Of a stretch of DNA of 64,000 nucleotides, positions 33,095 to 43,200 are shown in pieces; within the stretch, counting starts at the first letter, position 1; every line of letters starts with the position of its first letter. The stretch covers positions 124,001-188,000 of the forward strand of contig NZ_JAFEVZ010000006.1 in the NCBI RefSeq assembly GCF_022802975.1, read 5' to 3'. The translations under genes were made by a program, and so were the position numbers. This DNA comes from Flavobacterium pectinovorum (GTDB lineage: Bacteria > Bacteroidota > Bacteroidia > Flavobacteriales > Flavobacteriaceae). A model generated the notes under the pieces. The model made no database searches. It saw nothing but the letters and a program-made list of their open reading frames with translations, and had not been told where the DNA came from.

Positions 33095-35302
33095 ATGAAA
33101 AAATTAATTATAGCCCTAATTTTGGGGTTTTCGGGCATACTTTCTGCCCAGAATTCGGTTTCAGGAACTGTAACCGATAATCAAAATCAGCCATTGGCGG
33201 GCGTTTCTGTTTATGCTCCCGAATTACACAAAGGAACAACCACAGACGAGAACGGAAAATACGATTTTAAAAATCTTCCAAACGGAAATTTACGCCTTTC
33301 TTTTTCTTATGTTGGATATGCGAATCAAAATAAAACCATTGTTAAATTATTAAAAGAAAACACATTAGACATTACGCTTTTAGAATCAATTCTGGAAATG
33401 GATGAAGTAGTGGTTTCTACTCCTTTTAATAAATTACAATCGCAAAATGTGATGAAAATTGATCACGAAAGCATTAAAACATTGCAGCAAAAAGGAACTT
33501 CAACCTTAATTGAAGGCTTGGCTACAATTCCGGGGGTTTCACAAATCTCGACAGGAACTTCTATTGGAAAACCCGTGATTCGCGGATTGAGCGGAAATCG
33601 TGTTTTGGTTTATTCTCAGGGCGTTCGTATCGAAAATCAGCAGTTTGGAGACGAACATGGTTTAGGTTTAAACGATGCCGGAATCGAAAGTGTAGAAGTA
33701 ATCAAAGGACCAGCTTCATTATTGTATGGTTCTGATGCTTTGGGAGGTGTTTTATATTTCAATCCTGAAAAATTTGCCGATGCCGGTGATTTTAAAGCCA
33801 ATTTCAGCCAAAAATATTTTACCAATACACAAGGAAGCAATTCATCAATTGGATTAAAAACTTCTACAGATAACTGGAAATTTTTAGCACGCGGAAGTTT
33901 CAACACCCATTCTGATTATAAAATTGCCGATGGCGACCGCGTAACCAATTCTCGTTATAACGAAACCGATTTTAAAACCGGAATAGGCTACAGCAACTCC
34001 ACTTTTTCAAGCGTTTTGAGATACAATTACAACAAACTGGATATAGGAATTCCGGAAGATGGAATCGCAGAACAATCTTCAAGCAAAGACACCCAATTTC
34101 CGAGACAGGGAATTTTTAATCATTTGTTCAGTTTAAACAATGTGATCTTCTTTGAAAACTCAAAACTAGACGTTGATTTGGGGTACATCTCCAATGACAG
34201 AAGCGAATTTGAAGACAGCAACGACGCTGCACTTCGAATGAAACTGAACACTTTTAATTACAATGCAAAATACCATTTTCCTAAATTCGGTAAAATCGAA
34301 GCTATTTTAGGCCTTCAGGGAATGCATCAGACGAATAAAAATTCCGGTGAAGAATATTTAATTCCGAATGCAACAACCAACGATTTTGGTTTTTTTGGAA
34401 CGGCCAATTACGAATGGGAGAACAGTGTTTTACAAGCCGGATTACGTTTTGATAACCGAAATGTTACTTCTGAAGCACATGGAATTGTGGGTGAAGAAGG
34501 CTCTTTTGAAGCTTTAGACCGATCATTTGACAGTTTTAATGCTTCTTTGGGATATAAAACAAAATTAGCAGAACCGCTAACCCTTAGATTAAATGTAGCT
34601 ACCGGATTTAGAGCTCCAAACTTAGCCGAGCTGACTTCAAACGGTGTTCACGAAGGAACCAACCGTTATGAAATTGGAAACAGCAATTTGAAAACCGAAC
34701 AAAACGTTCAGACCGATTTGAATTTAGAATATAAAAACTCCCATTTTGAATTTTTTGTAAACGGATTTTATAACCACATCAACAATTACATTTATACTTC
34801 ACCAACAGGAGAAATCAGAGACAACAATAATGTTTTTGCCTACATTCAGGATAATGCAAAATTATTTGGTGGAGAAATTGGTCTGCATTTTCATCCGCAT
34901 CCTTTAGACTGGCTGCATTTTGAAACCAGTTTTGAAACCGTAACCGGTAAAAAAGACAACGATGATTATTTGCCTTTAATTCCTGCCAATAACTGGAACA
35001 ATACACTTAGAACCGAATTCAATATCAAAAACTGGTTCAAAGAAGGTTACGCTTCATTAAACGTTTCTTCGACTTTTGATCAGGATAATGTGAGTGGTTT
35101 TGAAACGGCATCAAAAGGATATACTTTAGTCAATTTAGGCTTTGGAGGAACCGTAAAACTAGGTAAAACTGCTTTTGACGTAAACCTGAACGGAAATAAT
35201 TTATTCGATAAAAAATATATCGCACACCTTTCAAGACTAAAAACAGACGAAATCCCAAACATTGGACGAAATATTGTTTTGGGAGTTAATTTTAATTTAT
35301 AA
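33095..35302 (+). CDS. TonB-dependent outer-membrane receptor
   Basis: A 735-residue receptor: signal peptide (about 1-18), a carboxypeptidase-regulatory-like domain (SVSGTVTDNQNQPLAGVSVYAPELHKGTTTDENGKYDF is its region), a plug with IRGLSGNRVLVYSQGVRIENQQFG and ESVEVIKGPASLLYGSDALGGV, then a 22-strand-type barrel ending NIVLGVNFNL. TonB receptors take up metal complexes, vitamins or oligomers. The preceding His/Cys-rich gene suggests a metal substrate, which is an inference. No SusD partner is present, so a glycan role is unlikely. Confidence 0.93.
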   Translation: MKKLIIALILGFSGILSAQNSVSGTVTDNQNQPLAGVSVYAPELHKGTTTDENGKYDFKNLPNGNLRLSFSYVGYANQNKTIVKLLKENTLDITLLESILEMDEVVVSTPFNKLQSQNVMKIDHESIKTLQQKGTSTLIEGLATIPGVSQISTGTSIGKPVIRGLSGNRVLVYSQGVRIENQQFGDEHGLGLNDAGIESVEVIKGPASLLYGSDALGGVLYFNPEKFADAGDFKANFSQKYFTNTQGSNSSIGLKTSTDNWKFLARGSFNTHSDYKIADGDRVTNSRYNETDFKTGIGYSNSTFSSVLRYNYNKLDIGIPEDGIAEQSSSKDTQFPRQGIFNHLFSLNNVIFFENSKLDVDLGYISNDRSEFEDSNDAALRMKLNTFNYNAKYHFPKFGKIEAILGLQGMHQTNKNSGEEYLIPNATTNDFGFFGTANYEWENSVLQAGLRFDNRNVTSEAHGIVGEEGSFEALDRSFDSFNASLGYKTKLAEPLTLRLNVATGFRAPNLAELTSNGVHEGTNRYEIGNSNLKTEQNVQTDLNLEYKNSHFEFFVNGFYNHINNYIYTSPTGEIRDNNNVFAYIQDNAKLFGGEIGLHFHPHPLDWLHFETSFETVTGKKDNDDYLPLIPANNWNNTLRTEFNIKNWFKEGYASLNVSSTFDQDNVSGFETASKGYTLVNLGFGGTVKLGKTAFDVNLNGNNLFDKKYIAHLSRLKTDEIPNIGRNIVLGVNFNL

Positions 35303-35315
35303 TTTTTTTCTTAAC

Positions 35316-35349
35316 CGCAAAGAGCGCAAAACTCCTTGCGCTCTTTGCG
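35316..35349. repeat. Perfect 14-bp hairpin CGCAAAGAGCGCAA
   Basis: Arms 35316-35329 and 35336-35349 are exact complements with a 6-nt loop. It is 13 bp past the receptor stop and may act as its terminator. Confidence 0.75.
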
Positions 35350-35379
35350 ATTAAAAATTCATCATCTCACAAAAAACAC

Positions 35380-35387
35380 TATTTTTG
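35380..35387 (+). promoter_or_regulatory. Promoter box of prolyl oligopeptidase gene
   Basis: TATTTTTG fits TAnnTTTG, 20 bp before ATG 35408. Confidence 0.5.
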
Positions 35388-35407
35388 TTACAAACACAAA
35401 ATTAACT

Positions 35408-37516
35408 ATGAAAAAAACATTTTTATTAATGGCAATCACAACTGCAGGGATTTCATTTGCGCAAAATAAAATTCAGTATCCCCAAACTAAAAAAGGAGAA
35501 ACTGTTGATGTCTATTTTGACACCAAAGTAAACGACCCTTACCGATGGCTGGAAGACGATAAATCTGCCGAAACAGGATCATGGGTAAAAACTGAAAATG
35601 AGGTAACTTACAGCTATTTAGACAAAATTCCGTTTAGAAACGAATTGAAAACCCGTATGGAGAAACTGTGGAATTATGAAAAAATAGGAGCCCCTTTTAC
35701 CGAAGGAAAATTTACTTATTATTCTAAAAACAACGGACTTCAAAATCAGTCAGTGGTTTACAGAAAAGACGGAAAAGGTAAAGAAGAGATTTTCTTAGAT
35801 CCGAATACATTTTCTAAAGACGGAACTACTTCACTTGGCGGACTGGATTTTTCTAAAGACGGCTCAAAAGCTGCTTATTCTATCTCTGAAGGAGGGAGCG
35901 ACTGGAGAAAAGTAATTATCATTGATGCTATTTCTAAAAAAGTTTTAGAAGACACTTTAGTTGATGTAAAATTCAGTGGTGTTTCCTGGTTAGGAAATGA
36001 AGGTTTTTATTACTCTAGTTATGAAAAACCAAAAGGAAGTGAATTATCTGCCAAAACAGATCAGCATAAACTGTATTTTCATAAATTAGGTACTTCTCAA
36101 AAAGACGATAAAGTTATTTTTGGTGCCGATCAAAAAAGAAGATATGTAGGTGGTTATGTTACTGAAGACGATCGTTATTTGGTCATTACCGCAGCAAATT
36201 CTACTTATGGAAACGAACTTTATATTAAAGATTTAAAAACGCAAAATAGTCCAATTGTTACCATCGTTGACAACTTTAACAGTTCGAATTCTATTATTGA
36301 AAACCAAGGTACAAAACTGTTTATCGAAACTGATTTTAATGCACCAAACAGCCGTGTTGTTACTGTCGATGTAAGTAATCCGAAACCTGAAAACTGGAAA
36401 GATTTTATTAAAGAAACAAAAGATATTCTTTCGCCTTCAACAGGTGCAGGTTACTTTTTTGCTAATTACACCAAAGATGCCGTTTCGTTTGTACAACAGT
36501 ACGATTACAACGGAAAATTAATTCGTGAAATTAAATTACCTGCGGTAGGAACAGCCGGAGGATTTGGAGGAAAAAAAAAGGAAAAGATTTTATACTACAG
36601 CTTTACAAATTATACAACTCCAGGAAGCATTTATTCTTTTGAACCAAAATCTGGTAAATCTGAAGTTTATCAAAAACCAAAAGTAGATTTTAAAAGTGAC
36701 GATTACGAGTCAAAACAAGTTTTCTATACTTCAAAAGACGGAACCAAAATCCCGATGATTATTACCTATAAAAAAGGGACAAAATTAGACGGTAAAAACC
36801 CAACAATTCTTTATGGTTATGGCGGATTCAACATTAGTTTAACACCAAGTTTCAGCATTGCAAATGCGGTTTGGTTAGAAAACGGAGGCGCTTATGCCGT
36901 TGCCAATTTAAGAGGTGGTGGTGAATATGGAAAAAAATGGCACGATGCAGGAACCAAATTGCAAAAACAAAATGTATTTGACGATTTTATCGCCGCTGCC
37001 GAATATTTAATCGCTCAAAAATATACCTCATCAGATTATTTAGCGATTCGCGGAGGGTCTAACGGAGGTTTATTAGTTGGGGCAACTATGACACAGCGTC
37101 CAGATTTAATGAAGGTTGCTTTGCCAGCAGTTGGCGTTATGGATATGTTGCGTTACAATGCCTTTACAGCAGGTGCGGGATGGGCTTACGATTACGGAAC
37201 GGCTCAGGATAATAAAGAAATGTTCGAATATTTAAAAGGATATTCTCCTGTTCACAACGTTAAAAAAGGAATACATTATCCAGCTACAATGGTAACTACA
37301 GGAGATCATGATGACCGTGTGGTTCCGGCACACAGTTTTAAATTTGCTGCTGAATTGCAGGAAAAGCAAACAGGAGACAATCCGGTTTTAATTCGTATTG
37401 ACGTAAAAGCAGGTCACGGAGCAGGAAAATCTGTTGCGGCTACGATTCAGGAAAGCGTAGATATTCAGGCGTTCACGCTTTACAATATGGGTTTTAAAGC
37501 TTTGCCTAAAAAGTAA
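35408..37516 (+). CDS. Prolyl oligopeptidase, S9A family, exported
   Basis: A 702-residue serine peptidase. A signal peptide (MKKTFLLMAITTAGISFAQ) leads into the seven-bladed propeller, with the family mark YRWLEDDKSAETGSWV near the N-terminus. The C-terminal alpha/beta hydrolase carries the nucleophile in IRGGSNGGLLVGA, the aspartate in DHDDRVVPAHSFKF and the histidine in KAGHGAGK. It should cut peptides after proline in the periplasm. The frame extends upstream to 35336 through a hairpin repeat and promoter box, so ATG 35408 is the start. It follows the TonB receptor, but a hairpin separates them. Confidence 0.94.
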   Translation: MKKTFLLMAITTAGISFAQNKIQYPQTKKGETVDVYFDTKVNDPYRWLEDDKSAETGSWVKTENEVTYSYLDKIPFRNELKTRMEKLWNYEKIGAPFTEGKFTYYSKNNGLQNQSVVYRKDGKGKEEIFLDPNTFSKDGTTSLGGLDFSKDGSKAAYSISEGGSDWRKVIIIDAISKKVLEDTLVDVKFSGVSWLGNEGFYYSSYEKPKGSELSAKTDQHKLYFHKLGTSQKDDKVIFGADQKRRYVGGYVTEDDRYLVITAANSTYGNELYIKDLKTQNSPIVTIVDNFNSSNSIIENQGTKLFIETDFNAPNSRVVTVDVSNPKPENWKDFIKETKDILSPSTGAGYFFANYTKDAVSFVQQYDYNGKLIREIKLPAVGTAGGFGGKKKEKILYYSFTNYTTPGSIYSFEPKSGKSEVYQKPKVDFKSDDYESKQVFYTSKDGTKIPMIITYKKGTKLDGKNPTILYGYGGFNISLTPSFSIANAVWLENGGAYAVANLRGGGEYGKKWHDAGTKLQKQNVFDDFIAAAEYLIAQKYTSSDYLAIRGGSNGGLLVGATMTQRPDLMKVALPAVGVMDMLRYNAFTAGAGWAYDYGTAQDNKEMFEYLKGYSPVHNVKKGIHYPATMVTTGDHDDRVVPAHSFKFAAELQEKQTGDNPVLIRIDVKAGHGAGKSVAATIQESVDIQAFTLYNMGFKALPKK

Positions 37517-37536
37517 AAGTTTAATCTAAGATTTTT

Positions 37537-37875
37537 TAGCCACGACCCGAGCGATAGCGAATAGGCGAAGCAATTCACGAATTATTTTTGTGAATTCGTG
37601 GCTTTGTTTTTTATTGTTACCGCAGATTTTGCAGATATAACAGATTCTGTTTTTAAAAAATCTGTGCAATCCGCTAAATCTGCGAGAAAGAATGATTGAT
37701 GACTTTTTATCGTACTAATTTTTACTCCCGCAGATCAAGCAGATTAAAAATAAAAAATCTGTGTGCATCTGCTTAAATCATTTTAAATCTGCGTGAAATA
37801 AATTCGTAATTCAGGCAATTCAGCACAGCATTTTTAGCCAATAGATTAAAATAAATTCGTGAATTCGTGGCTAAC
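37537..37875. repeat. Mosaic of palindromic repeats
   Basis: The 404-bp gap 37517-37920 has no gene. It holds an AGCCACG...AATTCACGAATT / TGAATTCGTGGCT element (37537-37603), two CGCAGAT...AAATCTGCG elements (about 37622-37688 and 37727-37797) and a lone AATTCGTGAATTCGTGGCTA (about 37853-37872). The first appears interrupted by about 26 bp. Confidence 0.75.
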
Positions 37876-37890
37876 TTTTTCAAATAACCT

Positions 37891-37898
37891 TAAATTTG
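37891..37898 (+). promoter_or_regulatory. Promoter box of Gfo/Idh/MocA gene
   Basis: TAAATTTG, 22 bp before the ATG, just past the repeat mosaic. Confidence 0.5.
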
Positions 37899-37920
37899 AA
37901 ATAACTTAAAAAAACAACAA

Positions 37921-38913
37921 ATGAAAATCATAAAATGGGGAATCATAGGCTGTGGAAACGTAACCGAAGTTAAAAGCGGTCCGGCATTTCAGAAAGCGCC
38001 AAACTCAGCTTTGGTAGCCGTAATGCGAAGAGACGCAACCCTTGCCGAAGATTACGCGAAACGTCATAATGTGCCAAAATGGTACTCCAACGCTGTAGAT
38101 TTAATCAACGATCCCGAGGTTGATGCCGTGTATATCGCCACTCCTCCATCTTCACATAAAGAATACACCATTTTATGCGCCAAAGCAGGTAAACCCGTGT
38201 ATGTTGAAAAACCAATGGCTTTGACCTTTGAAGAATGCAACGAAATGATCAGCGTTTGCAAAGAACACAATGTTCCTTTATTTGTTGCGTATTACAGAAG
38301 AAGCCTTCCTCGGTTTTTAAAAATCAAAGAAATAATAGACGAAGGAAAACTAGGCAACATCCGTCACGTAAACTGCGTTTTATACCATCCTTTTGAAGAA
38401 CGTTATGACGACGAAATCAATCTTCCGTGGACGGTTTTACCACATCTTTCCGGTGGTGGAATCTTTGTCGATCTGGCCTGCCATACTTTAGACTTTTTAG
38501 ATTTTGTTTTAGGCCCGATAAAATCTGTACGCGGACATGCCACTTCTCAGCTTAAAGCGTATCCTGCCGAAGATTCGGTTTCGATGTCCTTTCTTTTCGA
38601 AAACGGAATCCACGGATCCGGTCTATGGAATTTCGCCAGTTTTGAACGTTACGACAATACAGAGATTGTAGGCGATAAAGGCAAAATCTCATTTTCAACT
38701 TTTGGGGACGATCCAATTCATATTCAGTATGCAAATGGAGAAAAAGAAAGTGTTACAATCGAAAATCCGCTTCATATTCAGCAGCCATTTATCGAAACCG
38801 TTATTGCAGAACTTTTAGGAAACGAAGGAGCTTCTCCTTCAAAAGGAGTTTCCGGCGCAAGAACCACATGGGTCATTGATGAAGTTTTAAAAGAGTTTAG
38901 GGGATTGAAGTAA
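37921..38913 (+). CDS. Gfo/Idh/MocA family oxidoreductase
   Basis: A 330-residue NAD(P)-dependent enzyme. The Rossmann site GIIGCGNVTEVKSGPAF is at the N-terminus, DAVYIATPPSSHKEYTILCAKAGKPVYVEKPMALT holds the conserved EKP motif, and GGGIFVDLACHTLDFLDFVLG carries the usual Asp-x-x-x-His pair. Members oxidise or reduce sugars, inositols or related polyols, and the substrate cannot be told here. It has no signal peptide and is cytoplasmic. It stands alone between repeat-rich gaps. Confidence 0.92.
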   Translation: MKIIKWGIIGCGNVTEVKSGPAFQKAPNSALVAVMRRDATLAEDYAKRHNVPKWYSNAVDLINDPEVDAVYIATPPSSHKEYTILCAKAGKPVYVEKPMALTFEECNEMISVCKEHNVPLFVAYYRRSLPRFLKIKEIIDEGKLGNIRHVNCVLYHPFEERYDDEINLPWTVLPHLSGGGIFVDLACHTLDFLDFVLGPIKSVRGHATSQLKAYPAEDSVSMSFLFENGIHGSGLWNFASFERYDNTEIVGDKGKISFSTFGDDPIHIQYANGEKESVTIENPLHIQQPFIETVIAELLGNEGASPSKGVSGARTTWVIDEVLKEFRGLK

Positions 38914-38930
38914 CAATAATTCGATATTAT

Positions 38931-39032
38931 TTGTCATCCGACAGACGAGAAATCACACTAGAGATTCCGTCTAGAAATTAGCCTATCTTTGTCGAGTTGC
39001 GAGTGTGATTTCTCCTTTCGTCGAAATGACAA
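38931..39032. repeat. TTTGTCAT...AAATCACACT long hairpin
   Basis: About 30-bp arms, TTGTCATCCGACAGACGAGA and its imperfect complement near 39003-39032, with a few mismatches. A related fragment is at 6931-6960. A dispersed non-coding element after the oxidoreductase gene. Confidence 0.7.
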
Positions 39033-39040
39033 AAAAGCAC

Positions 39041-39079
39041 AAAAAAAGAGAATATTCAAATGAATATTCTCTTTTTTTG
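39041..39079 (-). terminator. Strong terminator of the outer-membrane protein gene
   Basis: AAAAAAAGAGAATATTCA is followed after 2 bases by its exact complement ending in a T run. It lies 21 bp past the gene stop and could act in both directions. Confidence 0.9.
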
Positions 39080-39100
39080 TAATATAAAATTTCTTTAGAA

Positions 39101-40051
39101 TTACAGACTGTATCTAAGTCCAAAAGTCAAACCTACACCGGAAATCCCGACATAAGAACTAATATCGTCAGTAGCCTTTGTATTATCAAAACCAGTTGGA
39201 TTAGTCACTCTAGTATTAGACTTTGTAGTCAATTTATCTACATAATTCGTATGAATTGCAGAATACGAAGGATCAGGTCTGAAAGTAGAAGCTGTGTGTA
39301 ATTTATCTACCCCGTTTTCGGTAAACACAGTCGTTTCTTTTGTATCTCCGTGAACCGTAAAGTTTCTGTATTCAATTTCAGCAAATAATGCTATCTTTTT
39401 TCCTAATTTATAAGAACTTCCAATTGCAGCCATAAAACCAAGAGTTGGGTTAGGTTTTACAACATCTTCAGCATATGTTTTCGCTACTACAGTAGTTGCA
39501 GTTGGTGTTACAGCATAATACTCACGATTGGTTTCAATAGTTAAATCTCCATGTATCGGAACAATAACTCCCACTTTTGTGTAAGGTTCAAAACCTTTAC
39601 TTTCTCCTAAAAATAATACTAATGAAGGTGATAAATCCCAGGCTCTGATTTTTCCTACAGCATCACCAGTAACAAAAACATTTGTAGTTCCAGGAACTAA
39701 TCGATTTGTAGTTTCAACCATTAATTTATCAGCACTGGAATAATAGTTAATCCCCATTTCAACTCCTAAACGTGTTGAAATACGGTAACCTGCAGTTAAT
39801 CCTGAACGAAAACCTTCTCCAAATGAACCATGATTTGTTTCTCTTGAAATTAAAGTAGTTCCATTAGCTGCATAAACATCCGTATTAGGTGCCTGACCAT
39901 TTACGATTGGAAACTCCGTTGCAGCTGTCTGAATGAAGTAGGAACCTCCTAATTTAAAATACCAGCTTTCCGGTTTATCTGTACCTTCAGACTGCGCCAT
40001 TGTGGCCATGGAGCAAATCATCAATCCGATTAAAAATAAATGCTTTTTCAT
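39101..40051 (-). CDS. Outer-membrane beta-barrel protein
   Basis: A 316-residue secreted protein: signal peptide (MKKHLFLIGLMICSMATMAQ), then glycine and aromatic-rich strands such as FRSGLTAGYRISTRLGVEMGINYY, ending GLTFGLRYSL with an aromatic near the C-terminus. It is an outer-membrane barrel, probably 10-14 strands, of the OprF/OmpA-barrel-like type without a peptidoglycan-binding domain. Substrate or function is unknown. A TAATTTTG promoter-like box lies at 40074-40081. The 175 bp upstream also hold a small palindrome ATGCATGCAT near 40168. Confidence 0.78.
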   Translation of the reverse strand: MKKHLFLIGLMICSMATMAQSEGTDKPESWYFKLGGSYFIQTAATEFPIVNGQAPNTDVYAANGTTLISRETNHGSFGEGFRSGLTAGYRISTRLGVEMGINYYSSADKLMVETTNRLVPGTTNVFVTGDAVGKIRAWDLSPSLVLFLGESKGFEPYTKVGVIVPIHGDLTIETNREYYAVTPTATTVVAKTYAEDVVKPNPTLGFMAAIGSSYKLGKKIALFAEIEYRNFTVHGDTKETTVFTENGVDKLHTASTFRPDPSYSAIHTNYVDKLTTKSNTRVTNPTGFDNTKATDDISSYVGISGVGLTFGLRYSL

Positions 40052-40226
40052 AATTTTCTTTGTTAATTTATTACAAAATTATAACAATTAAATTTTCTTT
40101 CTTTACAGCATTCCCACGCTATTAAAAATAATTATTAATTTGAATAACAATATAAAAATAAATTACTATGCATGCATAATTTTAGCCAAAAAAACACATT
40201 ATTGATTAAATTTTAACTGTTAAATT

Positions 40227-43200
40227 TTAGTTGAGTTTAAAGTTAATCTGCATCTTTTCTAATTCCTGCAGTAATTCTGTCGAAATTTTAACCTTTAGTC
40301 TTCTGCTTGGCATAGTCAGTTTAGTAACTACTTTTATTTCTTCAACCTCTGTTACTTCTTTTATTTTGGCATCCTCAAGAACTACATCTGCATCGTCATT
40401 TTCGTCTGTAAAAACTGCATTCTCAGATTCTTCAAACTCATTTGTCGTTTCTACTTCAACGAGACGTTTTATATTTTCTAATTCCATGATTTCAAAAGTT
40501 ACAGAATCTTCGCCCTTATTTTCACTAAATAAATGACTTAGCTTATGAATAAATTCAGCGTGCAGATCTTTAATATTCAGTAATAAAATCAATTTTTTAG
40601 CAAACAACCCTAATACATCCTGTAATTGTTTTGCATCCACAAACTGCATTCTCGGCTCTGATTTTTTACCCGTATCCCTATTAACCCAGCCATCTTTTAT
40701 CAATATTTTAAAGAAAACAAAATTATTAGGAAGTAAATATCGATGGAAACTCAAATATTCTTCTCCAAAAATCTTAAACTCAAAACTCTCATCATAGCCT
40801 TCCAAATTAAAAGAAGCCCATTCCTTACCATTTTTAGCAACACGTCTTTGTACATTGGAAACAATGCCGGCAAAATGTAAATTTTTACCAACATATTGAT
40901 CCATACTTTTCAGTGCTTCTAATCGGGCGTTGCAGAAATATTTCATCTCAAACCTGAAATCATCAAGCGGATGACCTGAAATATAAATTCCGACAACTTC
41001 TTTTTCTTTTGCTAATTTTTCCATCGTACTCCAGTCTTCACATGGCGGCACAACCGGTTCTGCAATCTGCACTTCACTGGTTTCTCCAAACAAACTTACC
41101 TGTGATGAGTTTTCGTTTTCCTGAAACTTTGATCCGTAACGCATTGCTTTTTCGTAAAATGTAATTCCGTCTCCATCATCGTGGAAATATTGCGCTCTTG
41201 TTGTCCCTTCAAACGAATCAAAACCTCCGGCAAGAGCCAGATTTTCAATTGCTTTTTTATTGGCAGCACGCAAATCAATTCGTTTTGCCAAGTCAAAAAT
41301 CGATTTATATCTTCCGTCTTTTCTGCTTTCCACTATAGTTGCTACAGCTCCGGAACCTACACCTTTAATCGCTCCCATACCGAAACGAACGGCATAATCA
41401 TCATTTACCGTAAATTTATAGTAGGATTCATTAACACAAGGACCTAAAACCTGTAATCCCATACGTTTGCATTCTTCCATAAAAAACGATACTTGTTTAA
41501 TATCATTCATGTTATTCGAAAGTACCGCCGCCATATATTCAGCAGGATAATGCGCTTTTAAATAAGCCGTTTGGTACGCAATCCAGGCATAACAAGTTGA
41601 GTGCGATTTGTTGAAGGCATAACTCGCAAAGGCCTCCCAGTCTTTCCAGATTTTCTCAAGCACTTTGGCATCGTGACCTTTTGCAGAAGCCTGTTCCACA
41701 AACTTCGGCTTCATTTTATCCAGTACATCCTTTTGTTTCTTACCCATCGCTTTACGCAAGACGTCGGCCTCACCCTTTGTAAATCCTGCCAAAGACTGAG
41801 ACAAAAGCATTACCTGCTCCTGGTAAACTGTAATTCCGTAGGTTTCAGACAAATATTCCGCACAGGCATCTAAATCGTATTTGATTTCCTCGTCGCCGTT
41901 TTTTCTTCGAACGAAAGAAGGGATATATTCCAAAGGTCCCGGACGATACAAGGCATTCATCGCAATTAAATCCCCAAAAACCGTTGGTTTCAGATCTTTC
42001 ATGTATTTCTGCATTCCCGGTGACTCATATTGGAAGATTCCAACGGTTTCACCTCTTTGGAAAAGCGCATACGTTTCTTCGTCATCAATCGGAAAAGTAT
42101 CCGGATCCAGATCGATATTTGTTCTGTATTTTACCAGTTTTACGGTATCTTTTATCAGCGTAAGGGTCTTCAGGCCCAGGAAGTCCATTTTCAGCAATCC
42201 GGCACTTTCTGCAACCGAGTTATCAAACTGCGTTACATATAAATCAGAATCTTTTGCAGTTGTTACAGGAACATAATTCGTAATATCCGATGGCGTAATG
42301 ATAACACCACAGGCGTGAATTCCCGTATTACGCATCGATCCTTCCAGGATTTTTGCCTGCTGAATGGTTTCTCCTGCCAAATCACCTTCATTGGCAATGG
42401 CGATTAATTCTTTTACATTATCAAATTCATCCGAACGAAGCGCTTTTTTAACTTCTTCCTCGCTCTCCGAAATAAAACGCGCCAAATTCCATTTTGAGGG
42501 CATCATCCCCGGAATCAGTTTTGCAATTCTATCAGCTTCAAACAATGGTAAATCCAGTACACGAGCCGTATCACGAATTGCTGATTTGGTTGCCATTTTA
42601 CCATACGTGATAATCTGAGCCACCTGTTTTTGACCGTATTTATTGATTACGTAATCCATTACACGTCCACGACCCTCATCATCAAAATCGATATCAATAT
42701 CAGGCATCGATACACGGTCAGGATTTAGGAAACGCTCAAAAAGTAAATCGTATTTAATGGGATCAATATTCGTAATTCCGAGACAGTACGCAACGGCAGA
42801 ACCCGCTGCAGATCCACGTCCTGGTCCTACTGACACATCCATTTTTCTGGCTTCGGCAATAAAATCCTGTACAATCAAAAAGTAACCCGGATAACCTGAA
42901 TTTGAAATCGTTAACAATTCAAAATCCAAACGTTCCTGAATCGATTCGGTAATTTCTCCGTATCTTCTTTTGGCACCTTCCATGGTAAGGTGTCTCAGGT
43001 ATTTATTTTCTCCCCGAACGCCTCCATCAGCTTCATCTTCGGCAACAAAAAATTCTTCGGGAATGTCAAACTTCGGAAGCAATACATCTCGATAAAGTGA
43101 ATATCCTTCGACCTTATCTATAATTTCCTGAATATTGATAATGGCTTCCGGCAGATCGGCAAAGAGTTTTTTCATCTCTTCTTCCGACTTGTAATAATAT

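Noticed and set aside
40168-40177. ATGCATGCAT palindrome upstream of dnaE's downstream neighbour
   Set aside because: A 10-bp palindrome is expected by chance at this scale and nothing else near it supports a site.
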